A stretch of 7,935 nucleotides of DNA from an uncultured beta proteobacterium (lineage in GTDB: Bacteria; Pseudomonadota; Gammaproteobacteria; Burkholderiales; Burkholderiaceae_C): contig CAIWRE010000100.1 in assembly GCA_903914985.1 (NCBI GenBank), positions 1-7,935 of the forward strand. Direction: 5' to 3'. Made by a program: the position numbers and the translations under genes. Positions within the stretch are counted from its first letter, which is position 1. Each line of letters starts with the position of its first letter. A model generated the notes under the pieces. It had not been told where the DNA came from and did not search any database. It saw only the letters and a list, made by a program, of their open reading frames with translations. This document shows, piece after piece, positions 1 through 5,815 of the stretch.

Positions 1-1032
1 CACTTTGCCTGCACCAGCGAGGACATCAACAACACCAGCCACGCGCTGCAATTGCGCGCAGCGCGTGACCTCGTGGTGTTGCCGCAGTTAGACCGCCTGG
101 TGCTCAAGCTGCGTGACATGGCGCATGCCTTTGCCGACGTGCCCATGCTCAGCCGCACCCATGGCCAGACCGCCAGCCCCACCACCGTGGGCAAAGAAAT
201 CGCCAATGTGGTGGTGCGCCTGCAAGCCGCCTGCGAACGCATCGCCAGCGTCAAGATCCTGGGCAAGATGAACGGCGCAGTGGGCAATTACAACGCGCAC
301 CTGTCGGCATGGCCGGAATTTGACTGGGAAGCCTTCAGCAAAAAAGTGATTGAGACGCCGGAACCCCTCGGTCTGGGTCTGCATTTTCAGCCCTACAGCA
401 TTCAGATCGAGCCGCACGATTACATGGCCGAACTGTTTGACGCGGTGGCCCGTACCAACACCATCCTGATCGACTGGTCGCGGGACGTGTGGGGCTACGT
501 GTCTTTGGGTTACTTCAAACAAAAACTGCGTGACGGTGAAGTGGGCTCCAGCACCATGCCGCACAAAGTGAATCCGATTGATTTTGAAAACGCAGAAGGC
601 AACCTGGGTTTGGCCAATGCGCTCTTGCGCCACCTGAGTGAAAAGCTGCCCATCAGCCGCTGGCAGCGCGACCTCACCGACTCCACTGTGCTGCGCAACA
701 TGGGCGTGGCGCTGGGCTACGCGGTGCTGGCTTACCAGTCGCTGCAAACCGGTTTGGGGAAGTTGGAAATCAACGAAGCAGCCATCGCCAAAGACCTGGA
801 CGCATCCTGGGAAGTGCTGGCTGAGCCGATTCAAACGGTGATGCGCCGTTTCGGATTGCCCCAGCCTTATGAGCAGCTCAAAAAATTCACCCGCGGCGAA
901 GCCATGACACGCGAGTTGATGCAAGGCTTCATCGCGGCACTGGACATTCCAGGCGATGAGAAGCAGCGGCTGCTGGCCATGACGCCTGCAAGCTATACCG
1001 GCAAAGCAGCAGAACTGGCGCGCCGGGCTTAG
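1..1032 (+). CDS. purB: Adenylosuccinate lyase, 5'-truncated by the window edge
   Basis: PurB acts twice in cytoplasmic purine synthesis: it releases fumarate from SAICAR to give AICAR, and from adenylosuccinate to give AMP. Reading frame 1 is open from base 1 to the TAG at 1030-1032, giving 343 residues. The family is about 456 residues long in E. coli, so roughly the first 115 are missing. The first visible residues include the family motif TSEDINN. SRTHGQT follows, with the presumed catalytic His encoded at 160-162. The fumarase/aspartase superfamily signature GSSTMPHKVNP is encoded at 544-576; it lies on the mobile loop carrying the catalytic serine. The E. coli-type (long) PurB subfamily fits best. 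The gene is convergent with rsmI and their stop codons overlap, so no terminator fits between them. No frameshift is seen. Identity is very secure; the true start lies upstream of the window. Confidence 0.97.
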   Translation, partial: HFACTSEDINNTSHALQLRAARDLVVLPQLDRLVLKLRDMAHAFADVPMLSRTHGQTASPTTVGKEIANVVVRLQAACERIASVKILGKMNGAVGNYNAHLSAWPEFDWEAFSKKVIETPEPLGLGLHFQPYSIQIEPHDYMAELFDAVARTNTILIDWSRDVWGYVSLGYFKQKLRDGEVGSSTMPHKVNPIDFENAEGNLGLANALLRHLSEKLPISRWQRDLTDSTVLRNMGVALGYAVLAYQSLQTGLGKLEINEAAIAKDLDASWEVLAEPIQTVMRRFGLPQPYEQLKKFTRGEAMTRELMQGFIAALDIPGDEKQRLLAMTPASYTGKAAELARRA

Positions 1033-1961
1033 TCAGCAGCTTTTTCGCCGGGCGCGGCTTTCAGCGCCAGCGCCCGTTCGTACAGGGCATTGCGCGGCTC
1101 GCCACTGATGTCGGCGGCCAGTTTGACGGCTGTCTTGAGAGGCAAATGTTCCAGCAGGAGCTTGAGCAAGCGATCGTCCTGAGCCGCCTCGGCCATTTGC
1201 TCTAAAGGGTGCACGACCAGCACAAACTCGCCGCGCAAGCGGTTGCCATCTTCGGCCAGCCAAGCTGCCAAGCCGTCAGCCTGCATGGTGGCGATTTCTT
1301 CAAATTGCTTGGTCAGCTCACGGCCTAGCGTCACCTTGCGTGCGCCCAAAACTTCCAAGGCCAGAGACATCGCCTCCATGCGGTGTGGCGCCTCCAACAG
1401 CACCGTGGCCATGGGCTGTGCGGCCAGCAGCTGCACAGCGTGCGCACGTTCGGCGGCTTTGGCGGGGAGAAATCCGGCAAACACAAAGCTGCTGCTGCCA
1501 GCGCCATCCTGCGCCACCCCGGCAGCACTGAGCAGCGTGGTCACACTGCTGGCGCCCGGCAGTGGCACCACACGCAACCCCTGGGCGCGCACCTGTGCCA
1601 CCAGGCGCGCGCCCGGGTCGCTGACACCTGGCGTGCCTGCATCGCTCACATAAGCCACGCGCAGGCCGCTGTGCAAGTGCTCCACCACAGTGTGGGCCGC
1701 TTGCGCTTCGTTGTGCTGATGCACCGCCAGCAACTGGGCGCCGGGCTTGTCAATGCCGTAGGCACGCAGCAGCGCCTGCGTGTGGCGCGTGTCTTCGCAG
1801 GCGATGCGGTCGGCCAGCGCCAACACGTACAGGGCGCGCAGGCTGATGTCCGCCAGATTGCCGATCGGCGTGGCCACCACATACAGAGCACCTTGCGGAT
1901 AATGCTGCGAACCAGCAGCCTCCCGGGCTGCGGCCAGGGCAGAGGAAAAAGAGGCACTCAC
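1029..1961 (-). CDS. rsmI: 16S rRNA (cytidine-1402-2'-O)-methyltransferase RsmI
   Basis: RsmI uses S-adenosylmethionine to 2'-O-methylate C1402 in the decoding centre of 16S rRNA. The protein is a tetrapyrrole-methylase-fold enzyme. Visible motifs, numbered from the GTG start, are ATPIGNL at about 30-36, CEDTRHT at 55-61, the SAM-pocket motif SDAGTPGVSDPG at 106-117, LPG at 134-136, and a PHRM / GRELTKQFEE segment in the second half. I chose GTG at 1961-1959 (310 residues) because AAGGA (complement of 1971-1975) sits 9 bases upstream and the family normally has only a short leader before the YVVATPIGNL strand. The ATG at 1991 would add ten residues (MWCCLEGNPF) that look non-native, and would overlap yraN. 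The gene is divergent from yraN, as in the E. coli locus, and convergent with purB. Identity is secure; the start is likely. Confidence 0.95.
   Translation of the reverse strand: MSASFSSALAAAREAAGSQHYPQGALYVVATPIGNLADISLRALYVLALADRIACEDTRHTQALLRAYGIDKPGAQLLAVHQHNEAQAAHTVVEHLHSGLRVAYVSDAGTPGVSDPGARLVAQVRAQGLRVVPLPGASSVTTLLSAAGVAQDGAGSSSFVFAGFLPAKAAERAHAVQLLAAQPMATVLLEAPHRMEAMSLALEVLGARKVTLGRELTKQFEEIATMQADGLAAWLAEDGNRLRGEFVLVVHPLEQMAEAAQDDRLLKLLLEHLPLKTAVKLAADISGEPRNALYERALALKAAPGEKAAD
1949..1954 (+). promoter_or_regulatory. Ribosome binding site for yraN, inside rsmI
   Basis: AAGAGG lies 9 bases before the yraN ATG at 1964 and falls within the first codons of the divergent rsmI gene. It supports 1964 as the yraN start. 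Confidence 0.7.
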
Positions 1962-1963
1962 AA

Positions 1964-2350
1964 ATGGGTTTCCTTCCAAACAACACCACACAGGCCAGCA
2001 CCAAAAAGATCGGTGACGCCGCCGAGGACGAAGCCTTGCTGTATTTGCAGCAGCAGGGGCTGCGCCTGGTATGCCGCAATTATCGAACCCCCGGGCGCGG
2101 TGGCGGCGAAATTGACCTGATCATGCGCGACCGCGACGCCACGCTGGTGTTTGTGGAGGTGCGCAGACGCAAGTCCAGCGGCCACGGCGGTGCCGCTGCG
2201 AGCGTGGGGCGAACCAAACAGGCACGTGTGGTGCTGGCAGCCAAGCATTACCTGCTGCGGGTGCACACCCTGCCTCCCTGCCGTTTTGATGTGGTTGAAG
2301 TCACGCCGGACGGCTGCCATTGGCTTCGCGCGGCCTTTGATGCACAGTAA
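1964..2350 (+). CDS. yraN: YraN/UPF0102 family protein, predicted nuclease fold
   Basis: This is a 128-residue cytoplasmic protein of the UPF0102 (YraN) family, whose biochemical role is not firmly established. Family members carry a restriction-endonuclease-like (PD-(D/E)xK) core. Here the expected residues are seen: Glu21 in the first helix, the RNYR segment at 39-41 region, GEIDLI with Glu49 and Asp51, and FVEVRRR with Glu65. The lysine of the classic ExK is replaced by arginine (E65-V-R67), which is common in this family. A hydrophobic helix and a FDVVEV strand close the domain. The ATG at 1964 has a good ribosome binding site. The gene heads a co-directional run with the SIS isomerase and the BON lipoprotein, in the same order as in E. 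coli except that lpoA is absent. The gap to the next gene is 50 bases. Family assignment is secure; function is inferred from fold only. Confidence 0.93.
   Translation: MGFLPNNTTQASTKKIGDAAEDEALLYLQQQGLRLVCRNYRTPGRGGGEIDLIMRDRDATLVFVEVRRRKSSGHGGAAASVGRTKQARVVLAAKHYLLRVHTLPPCRFDVVEVTPDGCHWLRAAFDAQ
1971..1977 (-). promoter_or_regulatory. Ribosome binding site for rsmI, inside yraN
   Basis: On the - strand GGAAGGA lies 9 bases before the GTG at 1961 and decides between that GTG and the ATG at 1991. The site falls inside codons 3-5 of the divergent yraN gene. Confidence 0.7.
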
Positions 2351-2387
2351 GCCTAGGGCGATTTACGAGGGTTTCACAGGCGCGCGG

Positions 2388-2393
2388 TATCAT
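2388..2393 (+). promoter_or_regulatory. Possible -10 element giving a near-leaderless diaA transcript
   Basis: TATCAT matches the sigma70 consensus TATAAT at 5 of 6 positions and ends 7 bases before the ATG at 2401. Transcription would therefore begin at or next to the start codon. No Shine-Dalgarno sequence is visible before this ATG, which fits. No -35 of normal spacing is evident: the nearest, TTTACG at 2362-2367, is 20 bases away. Low confidence. Confidence 0.3.
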
Positions 2394-2400
2394 TGCAACC

Positions 2401-3000
2401 ATGATTGAACAAAGAATTGAGCAGCATTTCATCGACAGCGCGGACCTGAAATACCAGGCTGCGCAAGCATTGAGCAAACCCATTGCGCAAGCGATTCAGG
2501 CCATCCTTGCCAGCGTTACCAGTGGCGGCAAGGTACTGGCCTGCGGAAACGGCGGATCGGCCGCGGACGCGCAGCACTTTGCGGCGGAGTTTGTCGGCCG
2601 CTTTGAGCGGGAGCGTCCCGAGCTGGGCGCCATCGCCTTGACCACCGACACCTCCATCATCACCGCCATTGCCAACGATTACGACTTCAATGTCATCTTT
2701 TCGCGGCAGGTGCGTGCTTTGGGCCAAAGCGGTGATGTGTTGTTGGCCATCACCACCAGCGGCAATTCGGCCAATGTACTGGCGGCTGTGGAAGCCGCAC
2801 ACGAGCGCGATATGGTGGTCGTGGCACTGACCGGACGGGGCGGCGGCAAGATGAACCAGGCGCTGCGCGACACCGACATCCATATCTGCGTGCCGCATGA
2901 CCGCACTGCGCGCGTTCAGGAAGTCCACCTTTTGACGCTTCATTGCATTTGCGATGGGGTTGATGCCCAGCTCATGGGCGACCAGGAAAATTCACTATGA
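2401..3000 (+). CDS. diaA: SIS-domain phosphosugar isomerase, DiaA/GmhA family
   Basis: This 199-residue protein has a single sugar isomerase (SIS) domain. Two related roles are possible. DiaA (E. coli, same locus) is a tetramer that binds DnaA and promotes initiation at oriC. GmhA converts sedoheptulose 7-phosphate to a heptose phosphate for LPS core synthesis. The phosphate-binding CGNGGSAADAQHFAAE segment is at 48-63 and the STSGNSAN-type loop (here TTSGNSAN) at 118-125. All four zinc/active-site positions of GmhA are present as His59, Glu63, Gln173 and His181, with the family's spacing. E. coli DiaA, as I recall it, has lost the Glu and the second His. The C-terminus also keeps a hydrophobic pair, Leu191-Met192, where E. 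coli DiaA has the DnaA-contacting Leu190-Phe191. Position between yraN and dolP says DiaA; the catalytic residues say GmhA. The TGA overlaps the next gene's ATG by four bases, so the two are probably translationally coupled. Confidence 0.9.
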   Translation: MIEQRIEQHFIDSADLKYQAAQALSKPIAQAIQAILASVTSGGKVLACGNGGSAADAQHFAAEFVGRFERERPELGAIALTTDTSIITAIANDYDFNVIFSRQVRALGQSGDVLLAITTSGNSANVLAAVEAAHERDMVVVALTGRGGGKMNQALRDTDIHICVPHDRTARVQEVHLLTLHCICDGVDAQLMGDQENSL

Positions 3001-3659
3001 AAAACCATCTGTCCGCCCCTTCTCACCGTGGCCTGATGGCCGCTTTGCGCCCGGTCGCTTTGGGCGCTGCGCTGGCAGGCAGTGTGCTGTCATTGAGCGG
3101 CTGCTTTCCGCTGGCCGCAGGCGGCGCGCTGATGACGGGCATTGTGTCCGCCGACCGCAGAAGCTCGGGCACGCAGCTCGAAGACAAGAATATTGAGCTG
3201 AAGGCCGGTCTACAAATCCGCCAGAACATCGGCGATCGTGCGCATATCAGCGTCAACAGCTACAACCGCCAGGTGCTTTTGACCGGCGAAGTGCCCAGTG
3301 CCCAGGATAAGGCACTGGCTGAAAAGCTTGCCCAGGGTGTTGAAAATGTCAGCTCGGTGCTCAATGAGCTGGCCGTGATGGGCAACTCCAGCCTGAGCGA
3401 GCGCTCCAGCGACGCCATTACCAGCGGACGCGTGACCGCTGCCATTTTTGATGCCAAAGACCTCACGACCAACGCTTTCAAAGTCGTGATAGAGCGCGGC
3501 GTGGCTTACGTCATGGGTCGGGTGACCGCACGCGAAGCCAAGCGCGTGACGGAAGTGGTGACCGGTGTTTCCGGTGTGAAAAAAATGGTGCGCGTGCTCG
3601 ACATCGTCAGCGAAGAAGAGCTGGCCCGCATTTTGCCGCCTGCTGCGCCACAGAAATAG
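2997..3659 (+). CDS. dolP: BON-domain outer-membrane lipoprotein, DolP (YraP) family
   Basis: This is a 220-residue lipoprotein. A basic N-terminus is followed by a hydrophobic stretch and the lipobox LSGC with the lipidated Cys at residue 36. The next residue is Phe, not Asp, so Lol sorting to the outer membrane is expected. Two BON domains follow, at about 66-127 and 137-204; each ends in a strand with the typical pattern (VLLTGEV, then VAYVMGRV) and a helix of the AEKLAQGVENV type. E. coli DolP has the same two-BON architecture, binds anionic phospholipid at division sites and supports outer-membrane integrity and BAM function. ATG at 2997 overlaps the upstream gene's stop as ATGA, with AGGA at 2984-2987 nine bases before it. 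The N-terminal region ahead of the lipobox is longer than usual (35 residues); the internal ATG at residue 14 is an alternative start. A hairpin lies just after the stop. Confidence 0.92.
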   Translation: MKNHLSAPSHRGLMAALRPVALGAALAGSVLSLSGCFPLAAGGALMTGIVSADRRSSGTQLEDKNIELKAGLQIRQNIGDRAHISVNSYNRQVLLTGEVPSAQDKALAEKLAQGVENVSSVLNELAVMGNSSLSERSSDAITSGRVTAAIFDAKDLTTNAFKVVIERGVAYVMGRVTAREAKRVTEVVTGVSGVKKMVRVLDIVSEEELARILPPAAPQK

Positions 3660-3662
3660 CCT

Positions 3663-3694
3663 GCCAACAAGGGCACGCGATGGCCCTTGCTGGC
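3663..3694. terminator. Hairpin between convergent dolP and dehydrogenase genes
   Basis: GCCAACAAGGGC at 3663-3674 pairs with GCCCTTGCTGGC at 3683-3694: 11 of 12 base pairs, one A/C mismatch, and an 8-base loop. It begins three bases after the dolP stop codon and ends eight bases before the end of the opposing gene. There is no strong T tract on either strand (only TTATTT further on in the + direction), so it may be a weak or bidirectional terminator or a 3'-end-protecting stem. Confidence 0.6.
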
Positions 3695-3702
3695 ATCTGC
3701 GC

Positions 3703-4620
3703 TTATTTCAATCGCTTGATCAGGCTCGAGGTGTCCCAGCGCCGGCCACCCATTTGCTGAACGTCGGCGTAAAACTGGTCCACCAAGGCGGTCACGGGTA
3801 CGCGTGCTCCGTTGCGCTTGGCCTCTTCGAGCACCAGACCCAGGTCTTTGCGCATCCAATCCACAGCGAAACCAAAATCGAATTTATCGGCCACCATGGT
3901 CTTACCGCGGTTGTCCATTTGCCAGCTTTGGGCTGCGCCCTTGCCAATCACGTCGAGCACTTGGTTCATGTCCAGGCCCGCATGCTGACCAAAGGCCACT
4001 GCCTCGCTCAGGCCCTGCACCAATCCGGCAATCGCAATTTGATTCACCATCTTGGCCAGTTGACCTGACCCGCTATCTCCCAGCAGGGTGAATGCGCGTG
4101 AAAAGGCCATACCAGTGGCTTGAACTGCATCAAACGCTGTTGCATCGCCGCCGCACATAACCGTCAACATCCCGTTTTGCGCACCCGCCTGACCGCCACT
4201 GACAGGCGCATCGATGAACTGCAGTCCCAAAGTTCGCGCAGCAGCGTAAAGCTCGCGCGCCACGGTTGCAGAGGCCGTGGTGTGGTCCACAAACACGGCA
4301 CCTTCACGCATACCGGCAAATGCACCATCGGCACCCAGCGTGACGGAGCGCAAATCGTCGTCATTGCCAACGCAGCAAAACACGATATCGGCCTGCGCAG
4401 CGGCTTCGCGGGGGGTTGCTGCGAGGGCGTGTGACGCACCAAATTCCGCAAGCCAGGCTTTGGATTTGGCACTGGTACGGTTGTAAACAGTGACCTGGTG
4501 GCCGGCCAGCGCCAAATGGCCGGCCATGGGATAGCCCATGACGCCCAGGCCCAGAAAAGCAAGCTTGCAGGGAGCGGATACCGTATAGGTTCTGGCATTA
4601 ACAGAAGAAGTTTGGGTCAT
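3703..4620 (-). CDS. NAD(P)-dependent beta-hydroxyacid dehydrogenase family oxidoreductase
   Basis: This 305-residue cytoplasmic enzyme belongs to the 3-hydroxyisobutyrate / tartronate semialdehyde / glyoxylate-succinic semialdehyde reductase superfamily. The Rossmann loop GLGVMGYPMAGHL spans 24-36. NRT at 47-49 after strand 2 favours NADP(H). Then come VDHTT at 111-115, the substrate-binding DAPVSGGQAG at 137-146, the catalytic Lys190 with Asn193 in KMVNQ, and the C-terminal helical domain with RKDL near 257-260. All key residues are present, so it should be active; the substrate cannot be told from sequence. About 18 residues precede the first strand, longer than usual, but no in-frame ATG, GTG or TTG offers a shorter start. 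No clear ribosome binding site precedes ATG 4620. The gene starts 16 bases after the pilU stop on the same strand, so cotranscription with pilTU and translational coupling are likely. Family is secure; calling it mmsB or garR would be a guess. Confidence 0.9.
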   Translation of the reverse strand: MTQTSSVNARTYTVSAPCKLAFLGLGVMGYPMAGHLALAGHQVTVYNRTSAKSKAWLAEFGASHALAATPREAAAQADIVFCCVGNDDDLRSVTLGADGAFAGMREGAVFVDHTTASATVARELYAAARTLGLQFIDAPVSGGQAGAQNGMLTVMCGGDATAFDAVQATGMAFSRAFTLLGDSGSGQLAKMVNQIAIAGLVQGLSEAVAFGQHAGLDMNQVLDVIGKGAAQSWQMDNRGKTMVADKFDFGFAVDWMRKDLGLVLEEAKRNGARVPVTALVDQFYADVQQMGGRRWDTSSLIKRLK

Positions 4621-4636
4621 AGAGTGAGGTTCAGTG

Positions 4637-5773
4637 TTAGAGGATTTCGAAATGTTCTGTGCCTGCGCTCAGGTCGGTTTCGCGAGTCTCTTTGCCATGC
4701 AGTTTGATTTGCAATCGCAAGTCATTGATCGAGTCGGCATTGCGCAAAGCATCCTGGTAGCTGATGGTACGCGACTCATACAAATCAAAGAGCGCCTGAT
4801 CGAAAGTTTGCATGCCCATTTCGCGGCTTTTTTTCATAATCTCTTTAACTTCAGGCACGTCACCTTTGCGGACCAGGTCCGCCACCGTCGAAGAATTCAG
4901 AAGTATCTCGACCGCGGAGGATCGCCCTTTTCCGCCCACGCGCGGCACCAGGCGCTGCGAAATGATGGCGCGTAAATTGAGCGACAGGTCCATGAGCAAC
5001 TGCGGCCTGCGGTCATCCGGCAAAAAGTTGATGATGCGATCCAAGGCCTGATTGGCGCTGTTGGCATGCAGTGTGGCAATGCAAAGATGGCCTGTCTCGG
5101 CAAAGGCAATCGCCAGTTCCATGGATTCCCGATCCCGCAACTCACCCATGACAATGACGTCAGGTGCCTGGCGCAAGGTGTTCTTCAAGGCCGAGTCCCA
5201 ACTTTCGGTGTCCAGACCGACTTCGCGCTGGGTCACCATGCAGTTCTTGTGGGGATGAACAAATTCGACAGGGTCCTCAACGGTAATGATGTGTCCGTAG
5301 GACTTCTCGTTGCGCCAATCCACCATGGCAGCAAGTGCCGTGGATTTGCCCGAGCCACTGGCACCGGCCAACACCACCAGGCCGCGGCCATACAGCGCCA
5401 CATCTTTCAAGATGCGCGGTAAACCCATGCCGTCAATGGTGGGGGGCGTGGTCGGAATCACCCGCAGCACCATGCCCACCTTGCCGAGTTGCACAAACGC
5501 ATTCACGCGAAAGCGTCCCAACCCCGCGGGCGAGATGGCGAAATTGCTTTCCTTCGTGCGCTCAAAATCCGCGGCCTGCCGGTCGTTCATGAGTGCCCGC
5601 ACCAGCAGCACGGTGTGTTCGGCCATGAGCGTCTGGGCTGAAGCGCGGGTCATCACCCCATCGATCTTCATGGCGGGGGGAAATTCGGCGGTGATGAAGA
5701 GGTCACTGCCGTTTTTCGAGACCATCAGCTTGAGAAGATCCGAAATTAATTGAGAGGCCTGGTCACGGGTCAT
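4637..5773 (-). CDS. pilU: Type IV pilus retraction ATPase PilU
   Basis: PilU is the accessory hexameric retraction motor of type IV pili. It works at the inner-membrane base of the machine and in studied species depends on PilT for force-generating retraction. The protein is 378 residues, normal for PilU. An N-terminal PAS-like domain (about 1-110) is followed by the RecA-like ATPase core: Walker A GASGSGKST at 137-145, Asp box ITVEDPVEF at 163-171, Walker B VIVMGELRD at 206-214 with the catalytic Glu, and His box GHLCIATLHAN at 228-238. In place of PilT's AIRNLIRE motif it has VADLVRKGDV near 297-306. The long C-terminal tail, ending around residues 350-378, is also typical of PilU. The ATG at 5773 has AGGA 8 bases upstream. 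The gap from pilT is 42 bases, so the two are probably cotranscribed. The Ser at Walker A position 3 (PilT has Thr) is conservative. Confidence 0.95.
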   Translation of the reverse strand: MTRDQASQLISDLLKLMVSKNGSDLFITAEFPPAMKIDGVMTRASAQTLMAEHTVLLVRALMNDRQAADFERTKESNFAISPAGLGRFRVNAFVQLGKVGMVLRVIPTTPPTIDGMGLPRILKDVALYGRGLVVLAGASGSGKSTALAAMVDWRNEKSYGHIITVEDPVEFVHPHKNCMVTQREVGLDTESWDSALKNTLRQAPDVIVMGELRDRESMELAIAFAETGHLCIATLHANSANQALDRIINFLPDDRRPQLLMDLSLNLRAIISQRLVPRVGGKGRSSAVEILLNSSTVADLVRKGDVPEVKEIMKKSREMGMQTFDQALFDLYESRTISYQDALRNADSINDLRLQIKLHGKETRETDLSAGTEHFEIL

Positions 5774-5815
5774 GTGCGAGTTCCTTGGAGTGCAGTTGCG
5801 GGGCTTACCGGTGTT

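Noticed and set aside
88..924. 278-residue open frame antisense to purB
   Set aside because: It lies wholly opposite a clear conserved gene, has a composition typical of the antisense of GC-rich codons (many His, Gln, Gly, Val), and shows no domain or ribosome binding site.
1898..1903. GATAAT as a -10 for yraN inside rsmI
   Set aside because: It matches TATAAT at 5 of 6 positions, but there is no acceptable -35 at 16-18 bases and no extended -10. A single hexamer is not enough.
1962..1991. Upstream ATG start for rsmI
   Set aside because: It would add ten atypical residues including two Cys and overlap yraN. The GTG at 1961 has a clear ribosome binding site and a family-like N-terminus.
2079..2084. 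GATAAT on the - strand as a -10 for rsmI inside yraN
   Set aside because: No matching -35 is present and it lies about 118 bases from the start codon; it is likely chance.
1383..2120. 245-residue open frame antisense to rsmI running into yraN
   Set aside because: It is opposite conserved rsmI motifs and in a different frame from yraN, with no recognisable protein features. It is a codon-bias artefact.
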